A stretch of DNA of 64,000 nt. Source: SZUA-584 sp964441275 (GTDB lineage Bacteria; Bacillota; Clostridia; Christensenellales; SZUA-584). Each line of letters opens with the position of its first letter. Position 1 is the first letter of the stretch. The translations under genes and the position numbers were made by a program. Under the pieces are notes generated by a model. It made no database searches. It was not told where the DNA came from and saw only the letters and a program-made list of their open reading frames with translations. The DNA lies in the NCBI GenBank assembly GCA_964441275.1, contig CAYTUG010000012.1, forward strand, positions 1-64,000. Reading direction: 5' to 3'. Of the stretch, positions 16,685 to 24,495 are shown one piece after another.

Positions 16685-16867
16685 ATGGCGGACTACAAAG
16701 CCATGTACTACCATTTAGCGGGGCAAATGTCAATTGCCATTGAAGCGTTAGAAGGGCTTGTTGCCATCACGGAAAGGCTCAAAAAGGCACAGCAGGCCGC
16801 ACAGGCTCTGTTCATCAACAGCGAGGATGACGAAGCTGCAGACAATAATCCGGAAGAAGCGGAATAA
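16685..16867 (+). CDS. small acidic protein of unknown function (copy 2 of a tandem pair)
   Basis: 60 residues, clearly a paralogue of the preceding gene (MADYKAMYYHLAGQMSIAIEALE, then LKKAQQAAQALF and an acidic end), but about ten residues shorter in the middle. The start is ATG 16685 behind AAAAGGAGGG; an upstream ATG at 16658 includes the ribosome site and is less likely. The 68-base spacer contains no terminator. Confidence 0.7.
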   Translation: MADYKAMYYHLAGQMSIAIEALEGLVAITERLKKAQQAAQALFINSEDDEAADNNPEEAE

Positions 16868-16944
16868 AGCAAGGCGGATTGTTGGCGGCGCAAAGCGCTT
16901 TAAACAAACGAAAAGCCCCGTATATAGGGCTTATTTATTATAGT

Positions 16945-16980
16945 AAAAAAAGCGGAGCTTGCGCCCCGCTTTTTTGATTT
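16945..16980. terminator. bidirectional terminator between the small genes and ppdK
   Basis: AAAAGCGG and CCGCTTTT form an 8-bp stem around 16948-16973, with T runs on both strands. A weaker GGGCTT hairpin at 16913-16932 precedes it without a T run. Confidence 0.8.
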
Positions 16981-16988
16981 TTTGATGC

Positions 16989-19616
16989 TTATTGATTTTT
17001 CTCTATTACCGCTTGGGCGGCGGCAAGGCGCGCTATAGGCACGCGGAAGGGCGAGCAAGAAACATAATCAAGCCCAAGTTCGTAACAGAATTTAACCGAA
17101 CTGGCTTCGCCGCCATGCTCTCCGCATATTCCAAGCTTTATGTCAGGCCTGGTTTTCCTGCCAAGCTCCACAGCCATTTTCATAAGTTTGCCCACTCCCA
17201 CCTGGTCAATCCTTGCAAACGGGTCGAATTCATAAATCTTTTTGTTGTAATAATCGTCTAAGAATTTGGTGGCGTCATCGCGCGAGAAACCGAAAGTCAT
17301 CTGAGTTAAATCGTTTGTACCGAAAGAGAAAAACTCAGCGTCTTTTGCGATATCGTCCGCCGTTAGCGTAGCGCGCGGAACTTCTATCATTGTTCCCACA
17401 AGATAATCCAATTTAAAACCTTTTTCGCTTATAACCTGCTCTGCGGCTTTTACAACCACATCTTTAACGTATTTTAGCTCTCTTTCTTCGCCCACAAGCG
17501 GTATCATTATTTCGGGACAAATCTTTAACCCTTTTTCTTTTGACACCTCGATTGCAGCCTCTATTATTGCGCGGGTTTGCATTTCGGCTATCTCCGGATA
17601 CGTAACGGCAAGGCGGCATCCCCTATGCCCAAGCATCGGGTTAAACTCATGCAAACTTGATATTGTTGCCGCGAGCTCCTCGTAAGGTATTATCATCTCT
17701 TTGGCAAGTTTTTTTGTATCTTCTTCGTTTTGCGGCAAAAACTCGTGCAGAGGCGGATCAAGCAACCTGATAGTTACGGGCCTCTCTCCCATTGTTACGT
17801 AAATAGCTTTAAAATCCTTCTTTTGGATAGGTAAAAGCTTGGCAAGAGCGCGCACTCTTTGATCTTTCGTCTTAGAGACTATCATCTCACGCATTGCAGG
17901 CAAACGGTCTTCTTCGAAAAACATATGCTCCGTCCGGCAAAGGCCGATTCCCTCTGCTCCGAAGACAATCGCGTGTTCCGCATCTTTGGGGGTATCCGCG
18001 TTTGTTCTAACCTTAAGCGTTCTTACTTCATCAGCCCAGCCCATAATGGTTTCGAAATCGCCGGTAACTTCCGCAGGAAGCGTTGGGATTAACTCGCCGA
18101 ACACTTGCCCTGTTGAGCCGTCCAAAGATATATAATCGCCCTCATTATATACCTTGCCGTCGGCCGTCATTGTTTTGTTCATTTCGGAAATCAGCACTTC
18201 ACCGCAGCCCGCAACGCAGCACGTACCCATGCCCCGCGCTACGACAGCGGCGTGAGATGTCATACCGCCCCGCGAGGTCAATATTCCGTTGGCGGCGTAC
18301 ATGCCCTCGATATCTTCAGGGGATGTTTCCTGCCTGACCAAAATAACTTCGGCGCCTGCGTTAACAGCTTCAACAGCGGCATCGGCTGTAAAGTAAATTT
18401 TACCGCAGGCTGCTCCGGGAGAAGCGGCAAGCCCTTTGGCAATTGCTCTTGCGCTCTTGATTGCTTTTGGGTCAAACGTGGGATGTAACAGAGAGTCTAA
18501 CGCTTTAGGATCTATCTTTAATAGAGCTTCATTTTTTGTCAATTTAGCTTCGTTAACCAAATCAACGGCGATTTTAAGCGCTGCCGAAGCGGTGCGTTTT
18601 CCGTTTCTTGTTTGGAGCATAAAGAGTTTGCCTTTTTCTATGGTAAACTCCATATCCTGCATGTCGCTGTAGTGGTCTTCCAACTTTTGCGCTATGTCAG
18701 CAAACTGAGTGTAGACCTGCGGCATCAATTCTTTAAGCTCGCTTATCGGCCTTGGCGTGCGTATTCCCGCCACAACGTCTTCCCCTTGCGCATTCATAAG
18801 AAATTCGCCGTATAGCTTTTTTTCTCCGGTCGCCGGATTACGGGTAAATGCAACTCCCGTTCCCGAATCGTCACCCATGTTGCCAAACACCATAAGTTGC
18901 ACGTTTACCGCCGTGCCCCAATCGCCCGGAATGTCGTTCATGCGGCGGTATACGATTGCACGGGGGTTATCCCAAGAGCGAAAGACTGCCTGAACGGATT
19001 CTAAAAGCTGCACTTTAGGGTCTTGCGGGAACTGCGAGCCGTGTTCTTTAGCATAAAGCTCTTTAAACAGTTTAACAATTTCTTTTAGATTCCCGGCCGA
19101 CAAATCGGCATCGTTTTCCACGTTGTTTTCCTCTTTTACCCTGTCAAACAGCTCGTCAAATTTCGCCTTGGGGATCTCCATAACCACGTCCGAAAACATC
19201 TGTATAAAACGGCGATAGCTATCGTATGCAAAACGCTCGTTGCCTGTTTGCTTGGCAAGCCCTTCAACAGCCACATCGCTAAGCCCTAAGTTTAGCACCG
19301 TGTCCATCATTCCGGGCATAGACGCGCGCGCGCCCGAACGCACCGAAAAAAGCAGCGGGTCGTTAAGGTCTCCAAACGTTTTGGCGCTGATTTTTTCCAT
19401 CTCTTTAAGCGCATCGAAAATTTGGGTTACAATTTCATCCGCTATTTTTTCGCCGTCCTGATAATACCGCGTGCATGCCTCGGTAGAAACCGTAAACCCC
19501 TGAGGAACCGGCAAGCCAAGCCCGGTCATTTCCGCAAGATTTGCACCCTTACCGCCGAGAAGATTTTTCATGGAAGCATTGCCCTCGTTAAACAGATAAA
19601 CATACTTTTTTGACAT
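16989..19616 (-). CDS. ppdK: pyruvate, phosphate dikinase
   Basis: 875 residues, full length. It interconverts pyruvate, ATP and phosphate with PEP, AMP and PPi. The ATP-grasp N-terminus (LLGGKGANLAEMTGLGLPVPQGFTVS), phosphohistidine motif GGMTSHAAVVARGMGTCCVAGC, and PEP-binding barrel motifs (GEVLPAM-like EDRLPAMREMI, GTNDLTQMTFG, LGICGEHGG) are all present. In anaerobes with a PPi-dependent phosphofructokinase, as at 57078-58325, PPDK is often glycolytic and yields ATP. AAAGGAG is 8 bases before ATG 19616. Monocistronic, with its own promoter and terminator. Confidence 0.97.
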   Translation of the reverse strand: MSKKYVYLFNEGNASMKNLLGGKGANLAEMTGLGLPVPQGFTVSTEACTRYYQDGEKIADEIVTQIFDALKEMEKISAKTFGDLNDPLLFSVRSGARASMPGMMDTVLNLGLSDVAVEGLAKQTGNERFAYDSYRRFIQMFSDVVMEIPKAKFDELFDRVKEENNVENDADLSAGNLKEIVKLFKELYAKEHGSQFPQDPKVQLLESVQAVFRSWDNPRAIVYRRMNDIPGDWGTAVNVQLMVFGNMGDDSGTGVAFTRNPATGEKKLYGEFLMNAQGEDVVAGIRTPRPISELKELMPQVYTQFADIAQKLEDHYSDMQDMEFTIEKGKLFMLQTRNGKRTASAALKIAVDLVNEAKLTKNEALLKIDPKALDSLLHPTFDPKAIKSARAIAKGLAASPGAACGKIYFTADAAVEAVNAGAEVILVRQETSPEDIEGMYAANGILTSRGGMTSHAAVVARGMGTCCVAGCGEVLISEMNKTMTADGKVYNEGDYISLDGSTGQVFGELIPTLPAEVTGDFETIMGWADEVRTLKVRTNADTPKDAEHAIVFGAEGIGLCRTEHMFFEEDRLPAMREMIVSKTKDQRVRALAKLLPIQKKDFKAIYVTMGERPVTIRLLDPPLHEFLPQNEEDTKKLAKEMIIPYEELAATISSLHEFNPMLGHRGCRLAVTYPEIAEMQTRAIIEAAIEVSKEKGLKICPEIMIPLVGEERELKYVKDVVVKAAEQVISEKGFKLDYLVGTMIEVPRATLTADDIAKDAEFFSFGTNDLTQMTFGFSRDDATKFLDDYYNKKIYEFDPFARIDQVGVGKLMKMAVELGRKTRPDIKLGICGEHGGEASSVKFCYELGLDYVSCSPFRVPIARLAAAQAVIEKNQ

Positions 19617-19675
19617 CCCATCTACTCCTTTTATAATATATATTTCAATGATTTCAATTTTTAACCGGCTGAATG

Positions 19676-19704
19676 ATTATACCCCAAACAGCGCGTTTAT
19701 ACAA
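19676..19704 (-). promoter_or_regulatory. promoter of ppdK
   Basis: On the minus strand TTGTAT (plus 19699-19704) and a perfect TATAAT (plus 19676-19681) are 17 bases apart. Confidence 0.7.
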
Positions 19705-19742
19705 GAAACAAACATGTAAATAATTTAGGCGAAAATACGTTG

Positions 19743-19770
19743 TTGACAGTACAATTGTTTAACCTATACA
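19743..19770 (+). promoter_or_regulatory. promoter of the membrane-anchored MBL gene
   Basis: Perfect TTGACA at 19743-19748 and TATACA at 19765-19770 with 16-base spacing. Divergent from the ppdK promoter about 40 bases away. Confidence 0.7.
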
Positions 19771-19800
19771 ATTTAATAAAAACACAAAGGAGCATCCGTT

Positions 19801-20706
19801 TTGTCAAAAGAAAATGCTGGTACACAATCAAATAAAACATTAAAAATTATACTTACTGTTCTATTGATTATTATAATCTGCGCAGGCATATACTATATCT
19901 ATTCCACACAAGAACAAACCGGCAGCCCGCCTTTATCTTTGGACGGCGCAGTACAAATGCAGGTTGTAGTGATTGATGTAGGCCAGGGCGATTCGATATT
20001 AGTTGTTTTTGACACCGGCGAAACAATGCTGATTGACGCCGGTACAAAGTCCAGCGCGAAAAAAATAAGCAATATTCTTGATACTTATGGAATAGAAAAA
20101 ATCGATGTGTTGGTTGCCACCCACCCGCATGCGGACCATATAGGCGGTATGGAGAGTATAGTTAAGGAGTATCAAATAGGCCGTATTTATATGCCGGATA
20201 AGCCAAGCTCATCTGCAACATATAAAAACCTGGTTTCCGCAGTTGCAGAAAATGACATACCGGTTGTTGAAGCGTATGCCGGGCTCGATTTTATATTAGG
20301 CCCGGCAACTTGTACTATTGTGTCTCCTCAGAAAGACATAAAAAGCGATGCAAACAATGCAAGCGTCGTTATTTTCCTCGATTACGGCGAAACCGATTTT
20401 TTGTTTACCGGAGATATGGAAACAAAAGCTGAAAATATAGTTCTCGATGAAGGCTACCTAATAGACGTCGAAGTATTAAAGGTTGCTCACCACGGTTCGT
20501 CAAGCAGCACATCGGAGGATTTTTTAATCGCCGTTTCTCCCGATTACGCTGTAATAAGCTGCGGACAAGGAAACAGCTATAACCATCCTCACGAGCAAAC
20601 GCTTGAATTGCTTTCGCTTTATAATATTGAACTATACCGCACAGATATCGTTGGCGATGTAGTGTTTACTGCCGATGGAAGAAACATCAAAGTTTCGCAC
20701 GATTAA
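19801..20706 (+). CDS. membrane-anchored ComEC/Rec2-like metallo-beta-lactamase protein
   Basis: 301 residues. One N-terminal membrane segment (ILTVLLIIIICAGIYYIY, about 16-33) anchors an extracellular MBL domain: VIDVGQGDSILV, zinc motif THPHADHIGGM, LFTGDMETKAE, VAHHGSSSST and the C-terminal SYNHPHEQTL. This is the hydrolase part of ComEC without its channel. Start TTG 19801 with AAAGGAG 8 bases upstream. It is a paralogue of the exported protein at 14926-16014 but lacks the lamin-tail-like domain. Confidence 0.85.
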   Translation: MSKENAGTQSNKTLKIILTVLLIIIICAGIYYIYSTQEQTGSPPLSLDGAVQMQVVVIDVGQGDSILVVFDTGETMLIDAGTKSSAKKISNILDTYGIEKIDVLVATHPHADHIGGMESIVKEYQIGRIYMPDKPSSSATYKNLVSAVAENDIPVVEAYAGLDFILGPATCTIVSPQKDIKSDANNASVVIFLDYGETDFLFTGDMETKAENIVLDEGYLIDVEVLKVAHHGSSSSTSEDFLIAVSPDYAVISCGQGNSYNHPHEQTLELLSLYNIELYRTDIVGDVVFTADGRNIKVSHD

Positions 20707-20717
20707 AGACGAAAAAG

Positions 20718-20746
20718 CGGCGCATTGTTTAAGTGCGCCGTCTTTG
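20718..20746. terminator. bidirectional terminator between the MBL gene and htrA
   Basis: CGGCGCA at 20718-20724 pairs with TGCGCCG at 20734-20740. GTCTTTG follows on the plus strand; CTTTTTC follows on the minus strand. Confidence 0.7.
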
Positions 20747-22072
20747 TTACATATCGTTTCTGTTGCCAATAACTACGGTTGTTAAATACTCCTGGCCAGC
20801 CCTCCACAAAGTAACGTTCATCTTATCGCCTATCTGTTTGCTGTTAATTATATCAAGCAGCGTTTGCACCGTTTCGGTTTTAATGCCGTCTACCGATAAA
20901 ATTATATCCCTCGGCATTATCAGCGCCAAATCGGCGGGGCCTTCGCGGACAACGGTTATAACCGTTACCCCAAGAGGCGCATCTTCCGAATTATATTCCG
21001 CCGCCGTATCCACAATACATTCTATACCGATAAAAGGATGCGGCATGCTGCCCGTTTCGATAAGTTGCATAATAATCGGTTTGGCGGTCGAAATGGGTAT
21101 TGCATATCCTAAACCTTCCGAGCCTATAGGCATTCCATAATCGTCGTAACCCGCGCGGGTTATCTTTAACGTGTTGATTCCAACAACGCTTGCGTTCATG
21201 TCAACCAAAGGGCCTCCGCTGTTTCCCGGGTTAAACGCCGCGTCCGTTTGGATACATTTTAAGCTAAATCCCTCAATTTCCCTATTCAATCCGCTAACAA
21301 TTCCGGCCGTTACGCTGCCCGCGTTTTCCCCCAAAGGGTTTCCGATAGCCAAAACCTTCTCACCCACTTGCAAAGCATCGGAATCGCCAAGTGCGGCGGC
21401 GGTTAAGTTTTGCGCGTCAATTTTTATTACTGCCAAATCCGAAGTTGCATCGGAACCGATAAGCTTTGCTTTGTATTCGGTGCCATCGTTGAGCGTTACG
21501 TTAATATGCTCGCCTGTTGCAACAACATGTTGGTTGGTAACTATATAGCCGTCTTGGGTAATAATAAACCCGGAAGCCGCCCCTATAATCACTTCTTTCT
21601 TTTGACTGCCTATTTGCCTTTCGCTGCTGGTTGATATGCCTACTACAGCGGGGCCTGCCGTTTTTACCACCTGCACAAACCCGTCTTCACCCGAAACGTT
21701 AATTTGAGGAGTAGGCCCTCCTATTTCCGGCAGTTCAATAGCATTTGTGGGCGTCTCTTTGGGAGCGATCGTATTCTCCGCCGGCTTTTTATACGCGCTG
21801 GAAAATTGTTCGGAGATCCAGTTAATGTTGGGCGCGATAACCAACGTGCCTAAAACGGTTCCGCCTAACAAGCAAATGATAATAAGTATAATAACAAGAA
21901 CGCTGCTTATTTTTTTATGCGGGCGTTTTTGTTTCGCGCCTTTGGAATTTATATCATCAGTGTACGCATAAATACTTGATTCAGGGTTTGTGTATACAAA
22001 ATCAGCATCTTTAGGCTCATTACCCTGCGGGCCGCCCGCAATTTCATTGTCAGAAATCTTTTCATTATCCAT
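20747..22072 (-). CDS. htrA: HtrA/DegP-like membrane-anchored serine protease with PDZ domain
   Basis: 441 residues. Cytoplasmic acidic N-terminus, one membrane segment near residues 55-77 (VLVIILIIICLLGGTVLGTLVI), then an S1C protease domain with the triad VTNQHVVA (His), SDLAVIKI (Asp) and GNSGGPLV (Ser). A PDZ domain follows from about residue 345 (IECIVDTAAEY, DIILSVDGIKTETVQTLLDII). It degrades or refolds misfolded envelope proteins. AAGGAGG precedes ATG 22072. It lies 41 bases after the sensor kinase gene and is probably part of the regulon and operon of that two-component system. Confidence 0.92.
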   Translation of the reverse strand: MDNEKISDNEIAGGPQGNEPKDADFVYTNPESSIYAYTDDINSKGAKQKRPHKKISSVLVIILIIICLLGGTVLGTLVIAPNINWISEQFSSAYKKPAENTIAPKETPTNAIELPEIGGPTPQINVSGEDGFVQVVKTAGPAVVGISTSSERQIGSQKKEVIIGAASGFIITQDGYIVTNQHVVATGEHINVTLNDGTEYKAKLIGSDATSDLAVIKIDAQNLTAAALGDSDALQVGEKVLAIGNPLGENAGSVTAGIVSGLNREIEGFSLKCIQTDAAFNPGNSGGPLVDMNASVVGINTLKITRAGYDDYGMPIGSEGLGYAIPISTAKPIIMQLIETGSMPHPFIGIECIVDTAAEYNSEDAPLGVTVITVVREGPADLALIMPRDIILSVDGIKTETVQTLLDIINSKQIGDKMNVTLWRAGQEYLTTVVIGNRNDM

Positions 22073-22113
22073 ATGATAATCCTCCTTTTTTCTGCATTGT
22101 TATGTTTTATAAT

Positions 22114-23571
22114 TTAATGCGCAAAACCGTCTTTATTGCGTTTGTGCACCGCACACGTTAGTGTAAATGTAAACGTTGTGCCTTCGTTTGGAGACGATTC
22201 AAAGCTTATGCTCTCGCCATGCTGCGCAATTATCCGCTTAACTATGGATAATCCTATTCCCGTACCGGGAGTAGCCTTGCTGTGGGATTTGTCAACTTTA
22301 AAGAACCGCTCGAATATAAACGGCTGATCTTCCGCCGGAATTCCGACCCCCGTATCGGCAACGCTAATATAAACCTTGTTGCCCTCCGTTCGCGTAAATA
22401 CGGAAACATGTCCTCCCAGCGGCGTAAATTTGACTGCGTTGTCAATAAGGTTGGTAATAACCTGGGATATCCTGTCTTCGTCCGCCCAAACGTACAACCT
22501 CTGCTCTTCTATCCCAAGGCTGATTTGAAGCTGTTTTTCCTCGACGCGCTGCTCAAACATCAAAACGCATCGCCTTAAAAGCTCGTTAATGTCAAACTCG
22601 CTAAACTCTATCGGGAATTTGCCGGATTCTATTTTAGCCAAGCTTAACAAATCAGATATAAGCAAGTTCATCCGTTTTGTCTCTCCCAAAACAATTTCCA
22701 AATACTTATCCCTGTCGCCCTCTTCAATAGCCCTGTCAAGCATTCCTTGTATAAACCCTTGCACCGAAGCAAGCGGGGTGCGCAGCTCGTGCGATACATT
22801 GGCTATAAAAGTATTTCTCAAACCGTCCTGAATTTTAAGCTCTTCTGCCATTTTATTAAACGATACTGCAAGCTCTCCTATCTCATCGTTGGTGGTCGGT
22901 TTTACACGCCAATCCAAATTGCCGCGCGATAACTCCATCGCACCTAAAGAAATATCCTTTACAGGCCGCACTATGTAACTCGAAAGCACAAACGCAAGCG
23001 CAAACGCAAATCCAATCGAAGTAATCAAAGGCACCAACACCTGCTGGAACAGCGCGCTTATACCAAGCTCGACAGCTTTTACCTCTTTATGAACAGCGAT
23101 TGCTCCTATTAAACAATCTTCGTAAGTCATTGGCATCGCAACGGACATAACGCTTCCTTTAAACGCGCCGTCCATATTTGATATTTGCTTTACAACGATC
23201 CCCTGCTTCGTCTTCTGCAAAATATCTATCGTAATCCCTGAGGAATATCTTTTGTCCATTTCGCATTTATCGTCCGGATCGGCAATCATATAAATATGGC
23301 CGATACTGTCGTTTATAAGCCAAATAATTATATTTTCCTCTTTTGCCTTTTGAATCAACTTTGAAAGGAGCCGGTTTGCTGAAAGCGTGCCGTTATAGTA
23401 ATCGCTTCCCCATTCGTTTATCTCCTGCGCTTTTAATAGCATTCTGTCCATCTGAGCATCATAATATTGGCTTTTGAGCATTTCAAAGAAGATGCTTCCC
23501 AATAACGAAAACGCAATAAGAATTAACACTAAGTACACGATTAAAATCCGGGAAAATAGCGATTTAAACAT
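22114..23571 (-). CDS. sensor histidine kinase (HAMP, HisKA, HATPase)
   Basis: 485 residues. First membrane segment at 7-30 (ILIVYLVLILIAFSLLGSIFF), extracellular sensor region to about 170, second segment near 185-205, HAMP, then the H-box SHELRTPLASVQGF, N-box ITNLIDNAVKFTP and G-boxes VADTGVGIP and GTGIGLSIVKRI. The start ATG overlaps the response regulator stop by one base (TAATG), so the pair is coupled. With a downstream htrA, an envelope-stress role resembling CssRS is plausible, but it is inference. Confidence 0.92.
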   Translation of the reverse strand: MFKSLFSRILIVYLVLILIAFSLLGSIFFEMLKSQYYDAQMDRMLLKAQEINEWGSDYYNGTLSANRLLSKLIQKAKEENIIIWLINDSIGHIYMIADPDDKCEMDKRYSSGITIDILQKTKQGIVVKQISNMDGAFKGSVMSVAMPMTYEDCLIGAIAVHKEVKAVELGISALFQQVLVPLITSIGFAFALAFVLSSYIVRPVKDISLGAMELSRGNLDWRVKPTTNDEIGELAVSFNKMAEELKIQDGLRNTFIANVSHELRTPLASVQGFIQGMLDRAIEEGDRDKYLEIVLGETKRMNLLISDLLSLAKIESGKFPIEFSEFDINELLRRCVLMFEQRVEEKQLQISLGIEEQRLYVWADEDRISQVITNLIDNAVKFTPLGGHVSVFTRTEGNKVYISVADTGVGIPAEDQPFIFERFFKVDKSHSKATPGTGIGLSIVKRIIAQHGESISFESSPNEGTTFTFTLTCAVHKRNKDGFAH

Positions 23572-24254
23572 TATCTAACCTCGAATTTATACCCCACTCC
23601 CCATACAGTTTTTATCTCCCATGGGTTTTTGGGGTCGTAAAGCTTTTGCCTGAGCCGTTTTATATGAACGTCAACCGTTCTTGAATCGCCGAAGAATTCA
23701 AAATTCCAAACCTGCTGTAAAAGCTGTTCGCGGGTATAGACCTTGTTTGGATGAGCCGCCAAAAAGTAAAGCAATTCTATTTCTTTCGGGGGCATCTCAA
23801 CTGTTTTCCCGTCGTATTCAACCGAATAGTTAGAAATATCTATCGTAAGCCCTTCAAATGAGATTTGCCGGTTTTGCTCTTCCTCGTGCATTACCGACCT
23901 TCTTATAACCGCTTTTACGCGCGCAATAAACTCTTTAGGGTCGAAAGGCTTAACTATATAATCGTCCGCACCCAATTCTAAACCCAATACCTTATCAATC
24001 GTTTCTCCTTTTGCGGTAAGCATTATAACCGGAACCCTGCTGGTTTTGCGGATGTGCTTTAACACCTCCCAGCCGTCTAATCGGGGCATCATTATATCAA
24101 GCACAATAAGCGCGGGAATATTTTTCTCAAAAGCGTCTATTCCGGCTTGGCCGTCATAAGCTAACGTAACGTTGAAACCTTCTTTAACTAAATAGAGTTT
24201 TATTACTTCGCAAATATTTTTATCATCGTCCACCACAAGTATATCTTTTTGCAC
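23571..24254 (-). CDS. OmpR/PhoB-family response regulator
   Basis: 227 residues. Receiver domain with the acidic pair DDD, phosphoacceptor in VLDIMMPRLDG, TAK and PFDPKEF; winged-helix C-terminus (EIELLYFLAAHPNKVYTREQLLQQVW, SRTVDVHIKRLRQKL, VWGVGYKFE). Start GTG 24254 with GAGGTG 8 bases upstream. First gene of the two-component/htrA group. Confidence 0.93.
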   Translation of the reverse strand: MQKDILVVDDDKNICEVIKLYLVKEGFNVTLAYDGQAGIDAFEKNIPALIVLDIMMPRLDGWEVLKHIRKTSRVPVIMLTAKGETIDKVLGLELGADDYIVKPFDPKEFIARVKAVIRRSVMHEEEQNRQISFEGLTIDISNYSVEYDGKTVEMPPKEIELLYFLAAHPNKVYTREQLLQQVWNFEFFGDSRTVDVHIKRLRQKLYDPKNPWEIKTVWGVGYKFEVR

Positions 24255-24289
24255 TCTATTTTCACCTCGCTTTTTGCTTGCTTTGTTCC

Positions 24290-24318
24290 ATTATAAACCC
24301 TTGTATGACTATTTGCCA
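24290..24318 (-). promoter_or_regulatory. probable promoter of the two-component operon
   Basis: On the minus strand a perfect TATAAT (plus 24290-24295) stands 36 bases before the GTG start. The -35 region (TGGCAA, 17 bases upstream) is weak. Confidence 0.4.
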
Positions 24319-24423
24319 TAAACTGATGTGTTTTTTCATTTACTATTCATAATATTTTAAACTTCTATGGCATTTTTCATTTTCGCAATTGGGTTTCGCT
24401 TGATGCGGGGTAAAGGATTTGCA

Positions 24424-24483
24424 ATAAAAACCCCGGACCGCCAATGGCGCCATGATATAACGTTATCATGATTAAATGTCCGG
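24424..24483 (-). terminator. compound terminator hairpin at the end of the smc-mutS2 run
   Basis: On the minus strand the outer stem CCGGAC/GTCCGG (plus 24478-24483 and 24433-24438) encloses two smaller hairpins, one on CATGATA...TATCATG, and is followed by GGTTTTTATT. It lies just after the mutS2 stop. Confidence 0.65.
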
Positions 24484-24495
24484 TTTCGGACTTTG

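Noticed and set aside
16913..16932. GGGCTT hairpin before the ppdK terminator
   Set aside because: No T run on either strand and only 6 bp; the adjacent hairpin at 16945-16980 is the convincing terminator.
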